34,666 nt of DNA from Lachnospiraceae bacterium (GCA_021205305.1 JAJPXU010000071.1:1-34666), one strand, 5' to 3'; numbered from the stretch's first letter, positions 24,644 to 33,531 are shown. Numbers and translations: made by a program. Notes: generated by a model from the letters alone, not told the origin.

Positions 24644-25375
24644 TTACGCCTCATCCAGATTCGTGTAGACCGCCTGCACATCATCGTCATCATCCAGCAG
24701 ATCCAGCGTCCGGTTCAGCTGCTTAATATCTGTCTCATCGGTCAGCGTCACATAGGTCTGCGGGATCATCGTAACCTCTGCAGATGCCATCGGAATGCCC
24801 TGATCTTCCAGAGACTGACGAACCATGCTGAAATCATCCGGATCAGTAAGAACCTCAAAGCTGTCTTCTTCCTCTGAAAAATCTTCTGCTCCGGCGTCAA
24901 GAGCCAGCATCATCAGATCATCCGCATCCATCTCACATTCTTCACGGTCTATGACAATCTGCCCCTTTTTATCAAACATATAGGAAACACAGCCCTGTGT
25001 GCCAATCGTGCCGCTGCCCTTGGTAAAAGCATTCCGGACATTGGAATAAGTACGGTTCTTATTGTCCGTCAGCGCCTCAACGATGATCGCAATACCGCTT
25101 GGGCCATATCCCTCGTAGGTCACATACTCATAATTTACATTTCCCATCTCACCGGCTGCTTTTTTAATACCGCGGTCGATGGTATCGTTCGGCATATTGT
25201 TTGCCTTCGCTTTGGCAATAACGTCGCGCAGACGGCTGTTGTTGGCCGGATCCGGGCCTCCCTCTTTTACCGCCACCGCAATCTCGCGGCCAATAATCGT
25301 AAATACTTTTCCTTTCGCAGCGTCATTTTTCTCTTTTTTGTGCTTAATATTCGCAAATTTTGAATGTCCTGACAT
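24644..25375 (-). CDS. yebC: YebC/TACO1-family protein
   Basis: 243 residues, full family length. The N-terminus MSGHSKFANIKHKKEKNDAAKGK is diagnostic; NNMPNDTIDRGIKKA and YEGYGPSGIAIIVEALTDNKNRT follow. The family has been described as transcription regulators (YebC) and as factors that help translation (TACO1, with recent work on polyproline stalling); which applies here cannot be read from sequence. AAGGAG precedes the ATG at 25375. Own promoter upstream. Confidence 0.95.
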   Translation of the reverse strand: MSGHSKFANIKHKKEKNDAAKGKVFTIIGREIAVAVKEGGPDPANNSRLRDVIAKAKANNMPNDTIDRGIKKAAGEMGNVNYEYVTYEGYGPSGIAIIVEALTDNKNRTYSNVRNAFTKGSGTIGTQGCVSYMFDKKGQIVIDREECEMDADDLMMLALDAGAEDFSEEEDSFEVLTDPDDFSMVRQSLEDQGIPMASAEVTMIPQTYVTLTDETDIKQLNRTLDLLDDDDDVQAVYTNLDEA

Positions 25376-25417
25376 AACCGAATATACTCCTTCTTTCTAT
25401 TTCACTGGATAGACTTC

Positions 25418-25437
25418 TTGCGCACCGCCGTGCGCAA
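25418..25437 (-). promoter_or_regulatory. Hairpin in the yebC leader
   Basis: Perfect 8-bp stem TTGCGCAC/GTGCGCAA with a 4-base loop, about 45 nt before the yebC start, between promoter and ribosome site. Confidence 0.5.
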
Positions 25438-25499
25438 AGCACATGGGAATGGGCGTTTCCATCTTGAAAAAACGCATCCGGCCGAAATCCAGCATCGTT

Positions 25500-25528
25500 A
25501 GAATAGCATTTTCCCCGTATTTCGTCAA
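25500..25528 (-). promoter_or_regulatory. Sigma-A promoter for yebC
   Basis: Minus strand: -35 TTGACG (25523-25528), 17-bp spacer, -10 TATTCT (25500-25505). It lies between the mazF stop and yebC and makes yebC independent of the alr-mazF unit. Confidence 0.75.
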
Positions 25529-25577
25529 GGGTAACGAAAAATCTTCTGTTAATATAAACGTTTCATACACCGGAGCT

Positions 25578-26012
25578 TTATGTAAGCAGCTCCAGACCAT
25601 TTTTCATGCTGTTGCAGGCGATCCTGGTTCGTCCCTGGCCTTGTGCCTGCGTGCGCATATCAGGCATAAGCTGCAGCTCCAGGCTGATCTTCAAAGCTTT
25701 GTCGACACGCTCCAAGAGTTCATAATCCACATGGCAAACCCAATCTTTCAGACGTTTTTTGTCAATCGTACGCAGCTGTTCCAGAAGGATCACGGAATCC
25801 TTCACAATCTGATATTTCCCTGCTTCAATCTCGACGTGCGTCGGAAGCTTTGCCTTGTTCATTTTTGATGTAATGGCCGCACAGATGACCGTCGGGCTGT
25901 GGCGATTGCCGACATCATTCTGGATAATCAGTACCGGACGGATTCCTCCCTGCTCCGAGCCAATCACCGGCCTCAGATCTGCGTAATAGATATCACCTCT
26001 TCGAATATTCAC
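25578..26012 (-). CDS. MazF/PemK-family endoribonuclease toxin (NdoA/EndoA type)
   Basis: 144 residues. Typical MazF features: [30 protein letters not shown] at the start, [10 protein letters not shown] in the middle, and [17 protein letters not shown]. The protein would cut single-stranded mRNA at a short motif. The tail beyond ~118 ([25 protein letters not shown]) is longer than in Bacillus NdoA. It starts at GTG 26012 with GGAG upstream. In Bacillus the order is alr - antitoxin - ndoA; here no antitoxin gene lies between alr and mazF (128 bp) or directly after it. Confidence 0.93.
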   Translation of the reverse strand: MNIRRGDIYYADLRPVIGSEQGGIRPVLIIQNDVGNRHSPTVICAAITSKMNKAKLPTHVEIEAGKYQIVKDSVILLEQLRTIDKKRLKDWVCHVDYELLERVDKALKISLELQLMPDMRTQAQGQGRTRIACNSMKNGLELLT

Positions 26013-26025
26013 ACGATCACACTCC

Positions 26026-26076
26026 TATATACAAAAGATTTCTGGTATAAGTATTCCCCGGATTCTTTTGTATATA
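26026..26076. promoter_or_regulatory. 13-bp inverted repeat just upstream of mazF
   Basis: TATATACAAAAGA (26026-26038) and TCTTTTGTATATA (26064-26076) are perfect inverted copies 25 bp apart. On the minus strand the second arm abuts the mazF ribosome site. It could be an operator or an mRNA hairpin that tunes mazF translation or ends the alr transcript. Confidence 0.6.
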
Positions 26077-26140
26077 CACGTAAAAACGTCCTCAATGGAA
26101 GTCTCGTGTCATGCCCGCAGGGTGCTTTACTCACAATACG

Positions 26141-27319
26141 TTACATGTCACAATAAACTCTCGGTACCCTTTTTCCAATATCGCAGACAAATTCATACGG
26201 AAATCTCCCGGAAAGGCCGCCAAGCTCATCCACCGTAATTTCATCCGCGCCATCTTTGCCCATCAGAGTCACCTCGTCAAGGACTTTCACATCCATACCC
26301 GTCACATCAACCATCATCTGATCCATGCAGACGCGGCCAAGAATTTTTGCGCGTTTCCCGTGAATCAGCACGCTGCCCTTGTTGCTCAGAGAACGTGGGT
26401 ATCCATCGCCATATCCAACCGGAATCGTTGCAACTTCCATTTCATGCCCGGACACAAACGTCCCGCCATAGCTGACCGGCGTACCGGCCGGGATTTTTTT
26501 ACAGTAAACGACGTGCGATTTCAGCTCCATCACCGGGCAGAGTCGGTTTGTCTCCCGGTCCATCTCATCGGAGGGATAGATTCCGTAAATCGTAATGCCC
26601 GCACGCACCAGATCCATGTTTGCTTCCGGAAGTTCCAGAATTCCGGCGCTGTTGGAACAATGCCGCAGGAATCCGCACACCCCCGCTTCTTCCAGCTGAT
26701 CACAAAAAGCACAAAACCGCGCCGCCTGCGCTCTGGCTGCGCTTTTGTCCTTTTCATCTGCCCGCGCAAAATGAGTAAAAACACCCTCTATAAAAACAGA
26801 ATCGGTTTCAGCGATCGAAAGAGCCGTATTCAGGCCTTCCCTGGTATCTGCTATCCCGATACGGGACATCCCCGTATCCACAGCCAAATGAACCGGAAAC
26901 TGTCTCTTCTCCACCCCCGGTACCGGAGAGTCGGAAGCATCCGCAGAGACTACGGAGACCCCAGCCGCGGCAAGGCCAAATTCACGCGCCATTTCAACCG
27001 TAAAAATCGTCGGGCGGACTCCATGTTCCGCCATCCAGGCATAATCTTCCGCAAATGTATAACCCAAAACAAGAATCGGTTTTGCAATGCCTGCTTCTCT
27101 GAGCGCTCTTGCCTCGGACACAGCAGCTACCGCATACCCCCAGATATAATCGTGGTCTTCCAGCATCCGCGCAATCGGAACTGCTCCATGCCCATAGCCA
27201 TCGGTCTTAATCACCGCCATCATCCGGACACCGTCCCGCAGATTCTCTCTCATAACGCGAAAATTCTGCTCTATCGCATCCATATGTATATATGCGGTCA
27301 CTCGATTATGTTTTCTCAT
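26141..27319 (-). CDS. alr: Alanine racemase
   Basis: 392 residues. PLP enzyme making D-alanine for peptidoglycan. The PLP-lysine motif is AVIKTDGYGHGAVPIAR (usual KADAYGHG). RAGITIYGIYPS and, in the C-terminal barrel, VSYGGTFVSG (catalytic Tyr region) and GRVCMDQMMVDV are present. The ATG at 27319 is preceded by GAGGGA; a GTG at 27334 overlapping the previous stop is possible. It lies 11 bp after the NAD(P)HX repair gene and upstream of mazF. Confidence 0.96.
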   Translation of the reverse strand: MRKHNRVTAYIHMDAIEQNFRVMRENLRDGVRMMAVIKTDGYGHGAVPIARMLEDHDYIWGYAVAAVSEARALREAGIAKPILVLGYTFAEDYAWMAEHGVRPTIFTVEMAREFGLAAAGVSVVSADASDSPVPGVEKRQFPVHLAVDTGMSRIGIADTREGLNTALSIAETDSVFIEGVFTHFARADEKDKSAARAQAARFCAFCDQLEEAGVCGFLRHCSNSAGILELPEANMDLVRAGITIYGIYPSDEMDRETNRLCPVMELKSHVVYCKKIPAGTPVSYGGTFVSGHEMEVATIPVGYGDGYPRSLSNKGSVLIHGKRAKILGRVCMDQMMVDVTGMDVKVLDEVTLMGKDGADEITVDELGGLSGRFPYEFVCDIGKRVPRVYCDM

Positions 27320-27330
27320 CGGTCTTTCCC

Positions 27331-28857
27331 TCACATTCCTGTATCCGCTTTTTCGATTGATTCTTTCAGCACTTTTCCGACAGAATCAGCGATCTCTCCG
27401 GCCATCATGCCATGCGCGCCCAGTTCCGCCCTCGCCAGATCTCCGGCCAGACCATGCAGATAAACGCCAAGCGCAGCCGCGTCAAAAACCGGCATTCCCT
27501 GTGCGAGCAGACCGCAGATCACACCGGTGAGTACATCTCCGCTCCCGGCCACAGCCATGCCGTCATTGCCGGAAGTGTTAAGATAGGTCTGCTTTCCGTC
27601 TGACACAACCGTTCTGGCATCTTTCAGGACACAGATCACCTTGTGGCGAAGAGCAAACTGCTGCGCAGTACCAATCAGATCCGCAGCAATCGCTTTACAA
27701 TCCATCCCGGCAAGCCGTCCCATCTCCCCGATATGCGGCGTAAGAATCACCTTGCCGCGCAGGAAATCCGGTAGCAAAAATGTCTCTGTCGTACTGGTTT
27801 GCGCGGATAAATATGCAGACAAAAGATTCAGTCCGTCTGCGTCAATCACGAGAGGCCTGTCACAATGCTCCAGACAAAAACGCAACAATTCTCCGGCATC
27901 TTCAGAAGTCCCCAGTCCCGGACCAATTCCAACCACGTCTGACCAGGCGAGCGCCTTCTCCAGAAGACGCAGCTTTTCCTCACCCGGCTCCCAGGTCGTA
28001 ACCATGGCCTCCGGAATCACCGTCTGTATCACCGTCCGGTTACAGGATGGCGTAAACACACGCACCATGCCGCAGCCGCTGCGGAACGCGGCGCGTGCCG
28101 CCAGAGTGGCAGCTCCGCTCATCCCCTCACTGCCTGCAATCAGAAGTACCTTGCCATACGTTCCCTTATGTGAAGCAGGGACACGCTTTGGCAGTCTTAT
28201 CAGATCCTGTTTTGTATATGTAAAAATACGCGGCGGCACAGCAGAAACCGGAATCCCAATATCCCGGCATATTAAGCGTCCGCAGTACGCCGCACCCGGA
28301 TACAGAATCTGTCCGAGCTTGCGGGCGGCAAAAGTAACCGTCAGATCCGCGCGCACTGCCGTACCAAATACCCCCTGGCCATCTGCGCTGACCCCGGATG
28401 GAATGTCCACCGCCACTACTTTCGCAGGCTGTGCGTTGATCCACTCGATCACTTCCGCGTATCGCCCTTCTACCGCACGGGAAAGCCCAATGCCAAGCAT
28501 GGCATCCACAATAGTAGTATATTCACCATCCGGAAAATTACTGCTGATTTTCAATCCAAAATTTTCACAGATATGCCGCTGCAATGCGGTCTCTTTCGTC
28601 ATGGAAGTCTCTTTTCCGACAAAACAGACCGCCATCTGCCCTCTGCCGGACAGTAACCTGGCCACTGCAAAACCATCCCCGCCATTGTTTCCGGATCCGC
28701 AGACGACCAGCACCTTCGACAAATCAAGCGCCGCTTTTTCCATCTCCTCTACGACCGCCAGCGCAGCCCGTTCCATCAGCACCATCGAAGGGATTCCAAG
28801 GCTGATTGTCCGCTCATCACACGCCTTCATTTGTTTTGCGTTTAATAAAACTTCCAT
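27331..28857 (-). CDS. nnr: Bifunctional NAD(P)HX epimerase / ADP-dependent NAD(P)HX dehydratase
   Basis: 508 residues. It repairs hydrated NADH/NADPH. The N-terminal epimerase (NnrE/YjeF_N, residues ~1-215) shows VCGSGNNGGDGFAVARLL, DAMLGIGLSRAVEG and AVDIPSGVSADG. The C-terminal dehydratase (NnrD/YjeF_C, ribokinase fold) shows LIAGSEGMSGAATLAARAA, VGIGPGLGTSED, VIDADGLNLL, TPHIGEMGRLAG and GNDGMAVAGSGDVLTGVI. Both halves look intact. The ATG at 28857 has AAGGGG upstream. It is 13 bp from rex, so a sensor of NADH and a repairer of NADH are cotranscribed. Confidence 0.96.
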   Translation of the reverse strand: MEVLLNAKQMKACDERTISLGIPSMVLMERAALAVVEEMEKAALDLSKVLVVCGSGNNGGDGFAVARLLSGRGQMAVCFVGKETSMTKETALQRHICENFGLKISSNFPDGEYTTIVDAMLGIGLSRAVEGRYAEVIEWINAQPAKVVAVDIPSGVSADGQGVFGTAVRADLTVTFAARKLGQILYPGAAYCGRLICRDIGIPVSAVPPRIFTYTKQDLIRLPKRVPASHKGTYGKVLLIAGSEGMSGAATLAARAAFRSGCGMVRVFTPSCNRTVIQTVIPEAMVTTWEPGEEKLRLLEKALAWSDVVGIGPGLGTSEDAGELLRFCLEHCDRPLVIDADGLNLLSAYLSAQTSTTETFLLPDFLRGKVILTPHIGEMGRLAGMDCKAIAADLIGTAQQFALRHKVICVLKDARTVVSDGKQTYLNTSGNDGMAVAGSGDVLTGVICGLLAQGMPVFDAAALGVYLHGLAGDLARAELGAHGMMAGEIADSVGKVLKESIEKADTGM

Positions 28858-28870
28858 TCTTCAAAGCCCC

Positions 28871-29509
28871 TTAAGAATTCGTTTTGCGATGGTTTAAATC
28901 ATAAGAGAGCTGCATCAGGCTTTCCGAGAGATGAACATTCTCCACTACGACGTCATCCGGCACTTTCAGATCTGTATGCGCAAAATTCCAGATAGCTTTC
29001 ACTCCATTCTCAATCAAAATCGGTACGACCTCTTCAGCGCCTTTCTTGGGCAGTGTCAAAGCAGCGATCTGAATCTCATTTTCCGCCAGAAACTTTGGCA
29101 TCTCATCTGTCATGCGGATCGGAATCCCCCGAACCATTTTGCCATCCAGTTCCGGATTATTGTCAAAAATGCCCTTGATGGAAAATCCGCGCTTTTCAAA
29201 CTTGACATAGTTCGCAATCGCCTGTCCCAGGCGGCCACCCCCTACAATCACCATCGTATAAGTCTTATCCAGGCCAAGGATTTTCCCGATCTCGTTGTAA
29301 AGATATTTGACATTATAGCCATAGCCCTGCTGGCCAAAGCCGCCAAAATTGTTGAGATCCTGGCGGATCTGAGATGCAGTCACATTCATCATGTCGCTGA
29401 GTTCATTCGAGGAAATCCGTTCTACCTTCGCACTGATCAGATTGCCCAGATACCGATAATACCGCGGAAGTCTTTTTACTACCGCTTTTGAAATTTCATG
29501 TTCCGACAC
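28871..29509 (-). CDS. rex: Redox-sensing transcriptional repressor Rex
   Basis: 212 residues. Rex binds NADH or NAD+ and represses fermentative and respiratory genes when NADH/NAD+ is low. The N-terminal winged helix (to ~80) includes NVTASQIRQDLNNFGGFGQQGYGYNV. The Rossmann domain has VIVGGGRLGQAIANY and IFDNNPELDG. The C-terminal helix (HLSESLMQLSYDL) swaps in the dimer. It starts with GTG at 29509, preceded by GAGGAA. Neighbours: ABC-F ATPase upstream, NAD(P)HX repair enzyme downstream. Confidence 0.96.
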   Translation of the reverse strand: MSEHEISKAVVKRLPRYYRYLGNLISAKVERISSNELSDMMNVTASQIRQDLNNFGGFGQQGYGYNVKYLYNEIGKILGLDKTYTMVIVGGGRLGQAIANYVKFEKRGFSIKGIFDNNPELDGKMVRGIPIRMTDEMPKFLAENEIQIAALTLPKKGAEEVVPILIENGVKAIWNFAHTDLKVPDDVVVENVHLSESLMQLSYDLNHRKTNS

Positions 29510-29535
29510 TATTATTCCTCTTCTCTCATTTTCTG

Positions 29536-29603
29536 GTAACCGTTCAGAACAGCATCGAAAAGAAAAGGCGGTCTGCGGCCTGCTGTCCTGAATAGCTACA
29601 TTT
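29536..29603. repeat. Dispersed palindromic repeat, copy 3 (between the ABC-F gene and rex)
   Basis: Left end GTAACCGTTCAGAACAGCAT, right end CCTGCTGTCCTGAATAGCTACATTT read across two 10-base blocks (29579-29603). The ends are inverted copies (GTAAC-NN-TTCAG against GTAGC-NN-TTCAG). The middle holds a unique A/G-rich 23-base insert. It shares 23 of 25 bases of the right half and 13 of 13 of the left half with copy 1 at 18467-18508. Confidence 0.7.
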
Positions 29604-29625
29604 CCGGCGTTATCCGGAAACGAAC

Positions 29626-31575
29626 TTAGTCGTTTGCGGATAGTTCAGACAATTCTTCCCACTTTACATACAATTCTTCCAATTCTTCCGCAACAGACGC
29701 TTTTTCCCCCGTCAGTTCCAGACATCGCTTTACATCTGTAAAAACCTCTTCCTGCGCAAGAAGCGCATCTATCTCTTTATCGCGCTCTTCCAACTTCGCA
29801 ATGCGCTCTTCCGTCTTCCGCAGTTCATTTTCCAGCCGCCGTTTCTGCGCCTGCTGTTCTTTGCTGCGTGCCCAGTCCTCTTTAGAGGAAGAAAGGGAAC
29901 GCTCATCCTTCACGGCTGCCGGAGAAGCTTTCTGCGCCTGCTCCCCGACCTTTTCCAGATAATAATCGTAATTTCCGAGATAATTGTTCAATGTCTGATT
30001 TTTCAGTTCCAGAATGCGTGTAGCCGTCTGGTTGATAAAATAACGATCATGCGACACATAAAGAACGGTTCCCGTATAATTGCGCAGCGCCTCTTCCAGA
30101 ATCTCCTTCGACGTAATATCCAGGTGGTTGGTCGGCTCATCAAGAATTAAAAAGTTCGCGTTGGAAAGCATCAGCCTGGCCAGAGAAAGACGTCCGCGCT
30201 CACCGCCGCTGAGTTCACGAATCCGTTTATAGACATCATCGCCGGTAAAAAGAAAAGACGCAAGTAAATTGCGGATCTCCGTCTCCGTCATATCCGGATA
30301 CACGTCGGAAATCTCCTCGAACAGAGTCTTATCCATATGCAAAAGCTGATGTTCCTGGTCATAATAGCCGATCTGGACACGGCTGCCGAGGGAAATCTGA
30401 CCCGCGTTCGCCTCTTCCAGTTCGTTGATGATTTTCAGAATCGTGGTCTTCCCGGTTCCATTGTCTCCAATCACCGCCACCTTCTCACCCCTGCGGATAT
30501 CAAAATTCAAATCCGAAAACAGTGGATTATTCGGGTAAGACTTCGCCAGATGCCGCACCTGTAGCACATCATTTCCACTAACCTCACGCGGGGAAAACCG
30601 CAGGTGCATATCAGCCTTCACCTCGGACGGTTTTTCCAGCATATCAATCTTGTCCAGCATCTTCTCGCGGCTCTCCGCGCGTTTGATGGACTTCTCCCTG
30701 TTAAATGATTTCAGCTTCGCGATCACCGCTTCCTGATGATGAATTTCCTGCTGCTGATTCAGATACGCCTTCCACTGAATCTCGCGCAGCTGCGCTTTTT
30801 TCTGTGCATAAGCGCTGTAATTTCCTTCAAAACTCATCACATGGCCATTATCCAGCTCCACGATTTTTGTGACGACGCGATTCAGAAAATAACGGTCATG
30901 CGCGACAATCAAAACTGCTTTCTCGTAATTCTGCAGATAATTCTCCAGCCAGGCGATCGAATTTAAGTCCAGATGGTTTGTCGGCTCATCCAGAAGCAGA
31001 ATATCCGGCTCCGCCAGCAACAGCTTCCCCAGCGCTACCCGCGTCTTCTGCCCGCCTGAGAGGGTACAAATCTGCTTTTCAAACTCATCCTCTGTAAAGC
31101 CCAGTCCTTTCAGCACACCAACCACCTGGCTGCGTACCGCATAGCCATTGCGGTTCTCAAACTCTGTGGATACACGATTATAGCGCTCCATGAGCGCTTC
31201 CATATCCGCGGACGTGCAGCGATTTTCCCCGCCTCGTCCTTCCGGAAAATGCCGCATCTGCTGCTCCATCTCTCTGAGGCTGTCCTCCATCTCCAACAGA
31301 TCCCGTTTCACATCCAGAAGTTCTGAATAAATAGAGGCTGTGCTGTTCACATCCTGATGCTGTCTGAGATACCCCAGAGTCTTTCCCTTTGCGATGGAGA
31401 CCACGCCCTGATCCGGCTCAAGTTCCCCCGCGATCATACGCAGAAGGGTCGTCTTTCCGGCTCCATTGATGCCGACAATCGCGGCTTTCTCACGGTCTTC
31501 TATATGAAAAGACGCACCGGAGACAATCACATCCGTGCCAAAAGACTTTGCAATATTCTGACATGAAAGTATCAT
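29626..31575 (-). CDS. ABC-F family ATP-binding protein (YdiF-like)
   Basis: 649 residues with two ABC domains and no membrane segment, so it is an ABC-F ribosome-associated or resistance-type ATPase, not a transporter. First domain: Walker A GINGAGKTT, signature LSGGQKTR, Walker B LLLDEPTNHLD. A charged interdomain linker (~245-320) follows. Second domain: GDNGTGKTT, LSGGERGRLSLA, LILDEPTNHLD. The C-terminal ~100 residues are a charged coiled coil. Length and the position next to rex match Bacillus YdiF. The specific ribosomal effect is unknown. Confidence 0.92.
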   Translation of the reverse strand: MILSCQNIAKSFGTDVIVSGASFHIEDREKAAIVGINGAGKTTLLRMIAGELEPDQGVVSIAKGKTLGYLRQHQDVNSTASIYSELLDVKRDLLEMEDSLREMEQQMRHFPEGRGGENRCTSADMEALMERYNRVSTEFENRNGYAVRSQVVGVLKGLGFTEDEFEKQICTLSGGQKTRVALGKLLLAEPDILLLDEPTNHLDLNSIAWLENYLQNYEKAVLIVAHDRYFLNRVVTKIVELDNGHVMSFEGNYSAYAQKKAQLREIQWKAYLNQQQEIHHQEAVIAKLKSFNREKSIKRAESREKMLDKIDMLEKPSEVKADMHLRFSPREVSGNDVLQVRHLAKSYPNNPLFSDLNFDIRRGEKVAVIGDNGTGKTTILKIINELEEANAGQISLGSRVQIGYYDQEHQLLHMDKTLFEEISDVYPDMTETEIRNLLASFLFTGDDVYKRIRELSGGERGRLSLARLMLSNANFLILDEPTNHLDITSKEILEEALRNYTGTVLYVSHDRYFINQTATRILELKNQTLNNYLGNYDYYLEKVGEQAQKASPAAVKDERSLSSSKEDWARSKEQQAQKRRLENELRKTEERIAKLEERDKEIDALLAQEEVFTDVKRCLELTGEKASVAEELEELYVKWEELSELSAND

Positions 31576-31617
31576 GATCTAAAGATTCCTCTCCCACTTT
31601 TCTCCCCGGCAGCGCGT

Positions 31618-31974
31618 TCAATTCCAAAACTCTGCAATCGCCTTCTTTGAAGCGCGCCCGTACCAGAGACAGAGCACGATGAAAATGATCATAGCTGCCA
31701 TAGAGACATACATATTATAAGAGCCGAGCAAATCCTGCATAAGGCTGATCAGCCCGCAGACCGTAGCCGCGGCACCAAAAATCAGCTGCTTCGTCCCCAT
31801 CGCCTTAATGTAGCCCTTTTGATCTTTGCAGCGCTCTATGGGCAGCTCCTTGGGCAGCATCATATTTTTCCGAAGCTCCTGTGTCGTCACCATAAAAATA
31901 TACTGTGCAATCACATAAATTCCACAAATCGTCACAAAGATATCAATCATAATATAAAAAACATTATCTGACAA
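31618..31974 (-). CDS. Small membrane protein of unknown function
   Basis: 118 residues with three likely membrane helices: about residues 6-30, 62-84 and 87-106. The short basic/polar loop between the first and second helix contains KNMMLPKELPIERCKDQKGY. No family is recognised. It starts at TTG 31974, with AGGGG 8 bases upstream; an ATG 7 bases upstream is in another frame and closes quickly. It lies 66 bp downstream of thrC and 42 bp upstream of the ABC-F gene, so it is probably cotranscribed with one or both. Confidence 0.72.
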   Translation of the reverse strand: MSDNVFYIMIDIFVTICGIYVIAQYIFMVTTQELRKNMMLPKELPIERCKDQKGYIKAMGTKQLIFGAAATVCGLISLMQDLLGSYNMYVSMAAMIIFIVLCLWYGRASKKAIAEFWN

Positions 31975-32012
31975 TTCATCGTCCCCTTTCTAAATATTTG
32001 TATTATTGTTTC

Positions 32013-32038
32013 GCCTGCTATTGGGTACCCACGCAGGC
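32013..32038 (-). other. Hairpin between thrC and the small membrane protein gene
   Basis: GCCTGC/GCAGGC (32013-32018 with 32033-32038) encloses the perfect palindrome TGGGTACCCA (32022-32031). It begins 2 bp after the thrC stop and lacks a U-run, so it is a weak terminator candidate or a processing/stability hairpin. Confidence 0.4.
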
Positions 32039-32040
32039 CA

Positions 32041-33531
32041 TCAGGATAAAAGAAAACGCTTCACGGCTGCTTCCATCTCATCCTTTTCAATCACAGTGTT
32101 GTGCAGCACCGGCGCGTTCCGAATCTCTTCAATCGCGCGCGGAATTAAACCCCCGGCAAGGGCATGCAGTTCATCAATCAGAGCAAAATCATCCATCGCG
32201 CCGTATTTTTCCGCATCAATCGCCGTCATCACACTGCGCGCAAATTTATACGGACTCGCTGTGGAAGCAATCACAGCCGGTACACTGCCGCATTCAGCTG
32301 CGAACTGGTTGTGATAAACGCTCGAAGCGACCGCTGTGTGCGTATCCAGGATATAACCGGATTCTGCATACACGCGGCGAATCTCCGCAAATGTCTGCTC
32401 TTCCGTCGCGTATCCGCCTGCGAAATCGCTCATCTGCTCCAGCATCTTATCGGTCACTGTATAGCGGCCGGCTTCAGACAGCTCACGCATCAAAGAAGCA
32501 TTCACCGCTGCGTCACGGCCGGAGGCGTGATAAATCAGACGTTCCAGGTTGCTGGAAATCAGGATATCCATAGACGGAGAAGAAGTCAGAACAAACTCCC
32601 GGTTCCGGTCATACACACCTGTATCAAAGAAATCATACAATACCTTATTCTCATTCGAAGCGCAAATCAGTCTGCCGATCGGCAGTCCCATGTTTTTCGC
32701 ATAAAAGGCGGCCAGAATGTTTCCGAAATTACCCGTCGGTACCACAACATTCATCGGCTCACCGACGACAACCTTTCCTTCTTTTAGCAGACGGCCATAC
32801 GCGTATACATAATAGACAATCTGAGGCACAAGGCGGCCGATGTTAATGGAATTCGCGGAGGAAAAACAGAATCCTTCTTCTGAAAGTTCAGCCCCCAGCT
32901 TTTTATCCGCAAAAAGGCGCTTCACACCACTCTGCGCATCGTCAAAGTTTCCCAGAATACCAATCACACAGGTATTGGCACCCTTTTGTGTCACCATTTG
33001 CAGTTCCTGCACCGGACTGACTCCGTGCTTCGGGTAAAAAACGATAATCCGCGTTCCCGGAACATCCGCAAAACCAGCCAGAGCCGCCTTTCCCGTATCG
33101 CCTGAGGTCGCTGTCAGAATGACAATTTCATGTGTCTCATGATTCTTCTTTGCCGCAGTCGTCATCAGATAGGGCAAAATAGAGAGAGCCATATCCTTAA
33201 ACGCAATCGTCGCGCCGTGGAACAACTCCAGATAATAAGCGTCTCCCGCCGCGCGAAGCGGGGCAATCTCCTCTGTGTCAAATTTATCATCATAAGCTTT
33301 GCGAATACAGTCCTTCAGTTCTTCCTCACTGTAATCTGTCAGAAACTGTTTCATCACTGCGTATGCCGTCTCCTGATAAGACATACCGGCAAGCGATTCC
33401 AGAGAGACATCCAATGTCGGAATCCGCTCCGGAACATACAATCCTCCGTCTTCCGCCAGTCCCTGCAAAATTGCCTGCGAAGCCGTCACTTTTTTCCCGG
33501 CATTTCTCGTACTGTTGTACATTAAATCCAT
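32041..33531 (-). CDS. thrC: Threonine synthase
   Basis: 496 residues, the long form common in Clostridia. PLP enzyme that turns O-phosphohomoserine into threonine. The N-terminus MYNSTRNAGKKVTASQAILQG leads into the family motif LAEDGGLYVPERIP. The PLP-lysine lies in HGATIAFKDMALSILPYL, and ATSGDTGKAALAGF binds the phosphate. The ATG at 33531 is chosen because AAAGGA lies 11 bases before it; an upstream in-frame start at 33627 falls inside the promoter/terminator region. A second ATG three codons on is possible. Confidence 0.96.
   Translation of the reverse strand: MDLMYNSTRNAGKKVTASQAILQGLAEDGGLYVPERIPTLDVSLESLAGMSYQETAYAVMKQFLTDYSEEELKDCIRKAYDDKFDTEEIAPLRAAGDAYYLELFHGATIAFKDMALSILPYLMTTAAKKNHETHEIVILTATSGDTGKAALAGFADVPGTRIIVFYPKHGVSPVQELQMVTQKGANTCVIGILGNFDDAQSGVKRLFADKKLGAELSEEGFCFSSANSINIGRLVPQIVYYVYAYGRLLKEGKVVVGEPMNVVVPTGNFGNILAAFYAKNMGLPIGRLICASNENKVLYDFFDTGVYDRNREFVLTSSPSMDILISSNLERLIYHASGRDAAVNASLMRELSEAGRYTVTDKMLEQMSDFAGGYATEEQTFAEIRRVYAESGYILDTHTAVASSVYHNQFAAECGSVPAVIASTASPYKFARSVMTAIDAEKYGAMDDFALIDELHALAGGLIPRAIEEIRNAPVLHNTVIEKDEMEAAVKRFLLS

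Noticed and set aside
25397-25600. 67-codon open frame on the minus strand between mazF and yebC
   Set aside because: It overlaps the mazF end, has no ribosome site, and its middle holds the yebC promoter and leader hairpin.
26111-27463. Plus-strand open frame of 450 codons opposite alr
   Set aside because: Antisense to alanine racemase; no family features, and no ribosome site at its start.
27641-28897. Plus-strand open frame of 418 codons opposite the NAD(P)HX repair gene
   Set aside because: Antisense to a protein with two intact domains; Ser/Pro/Arg-rich composition typical of a shadow frame.
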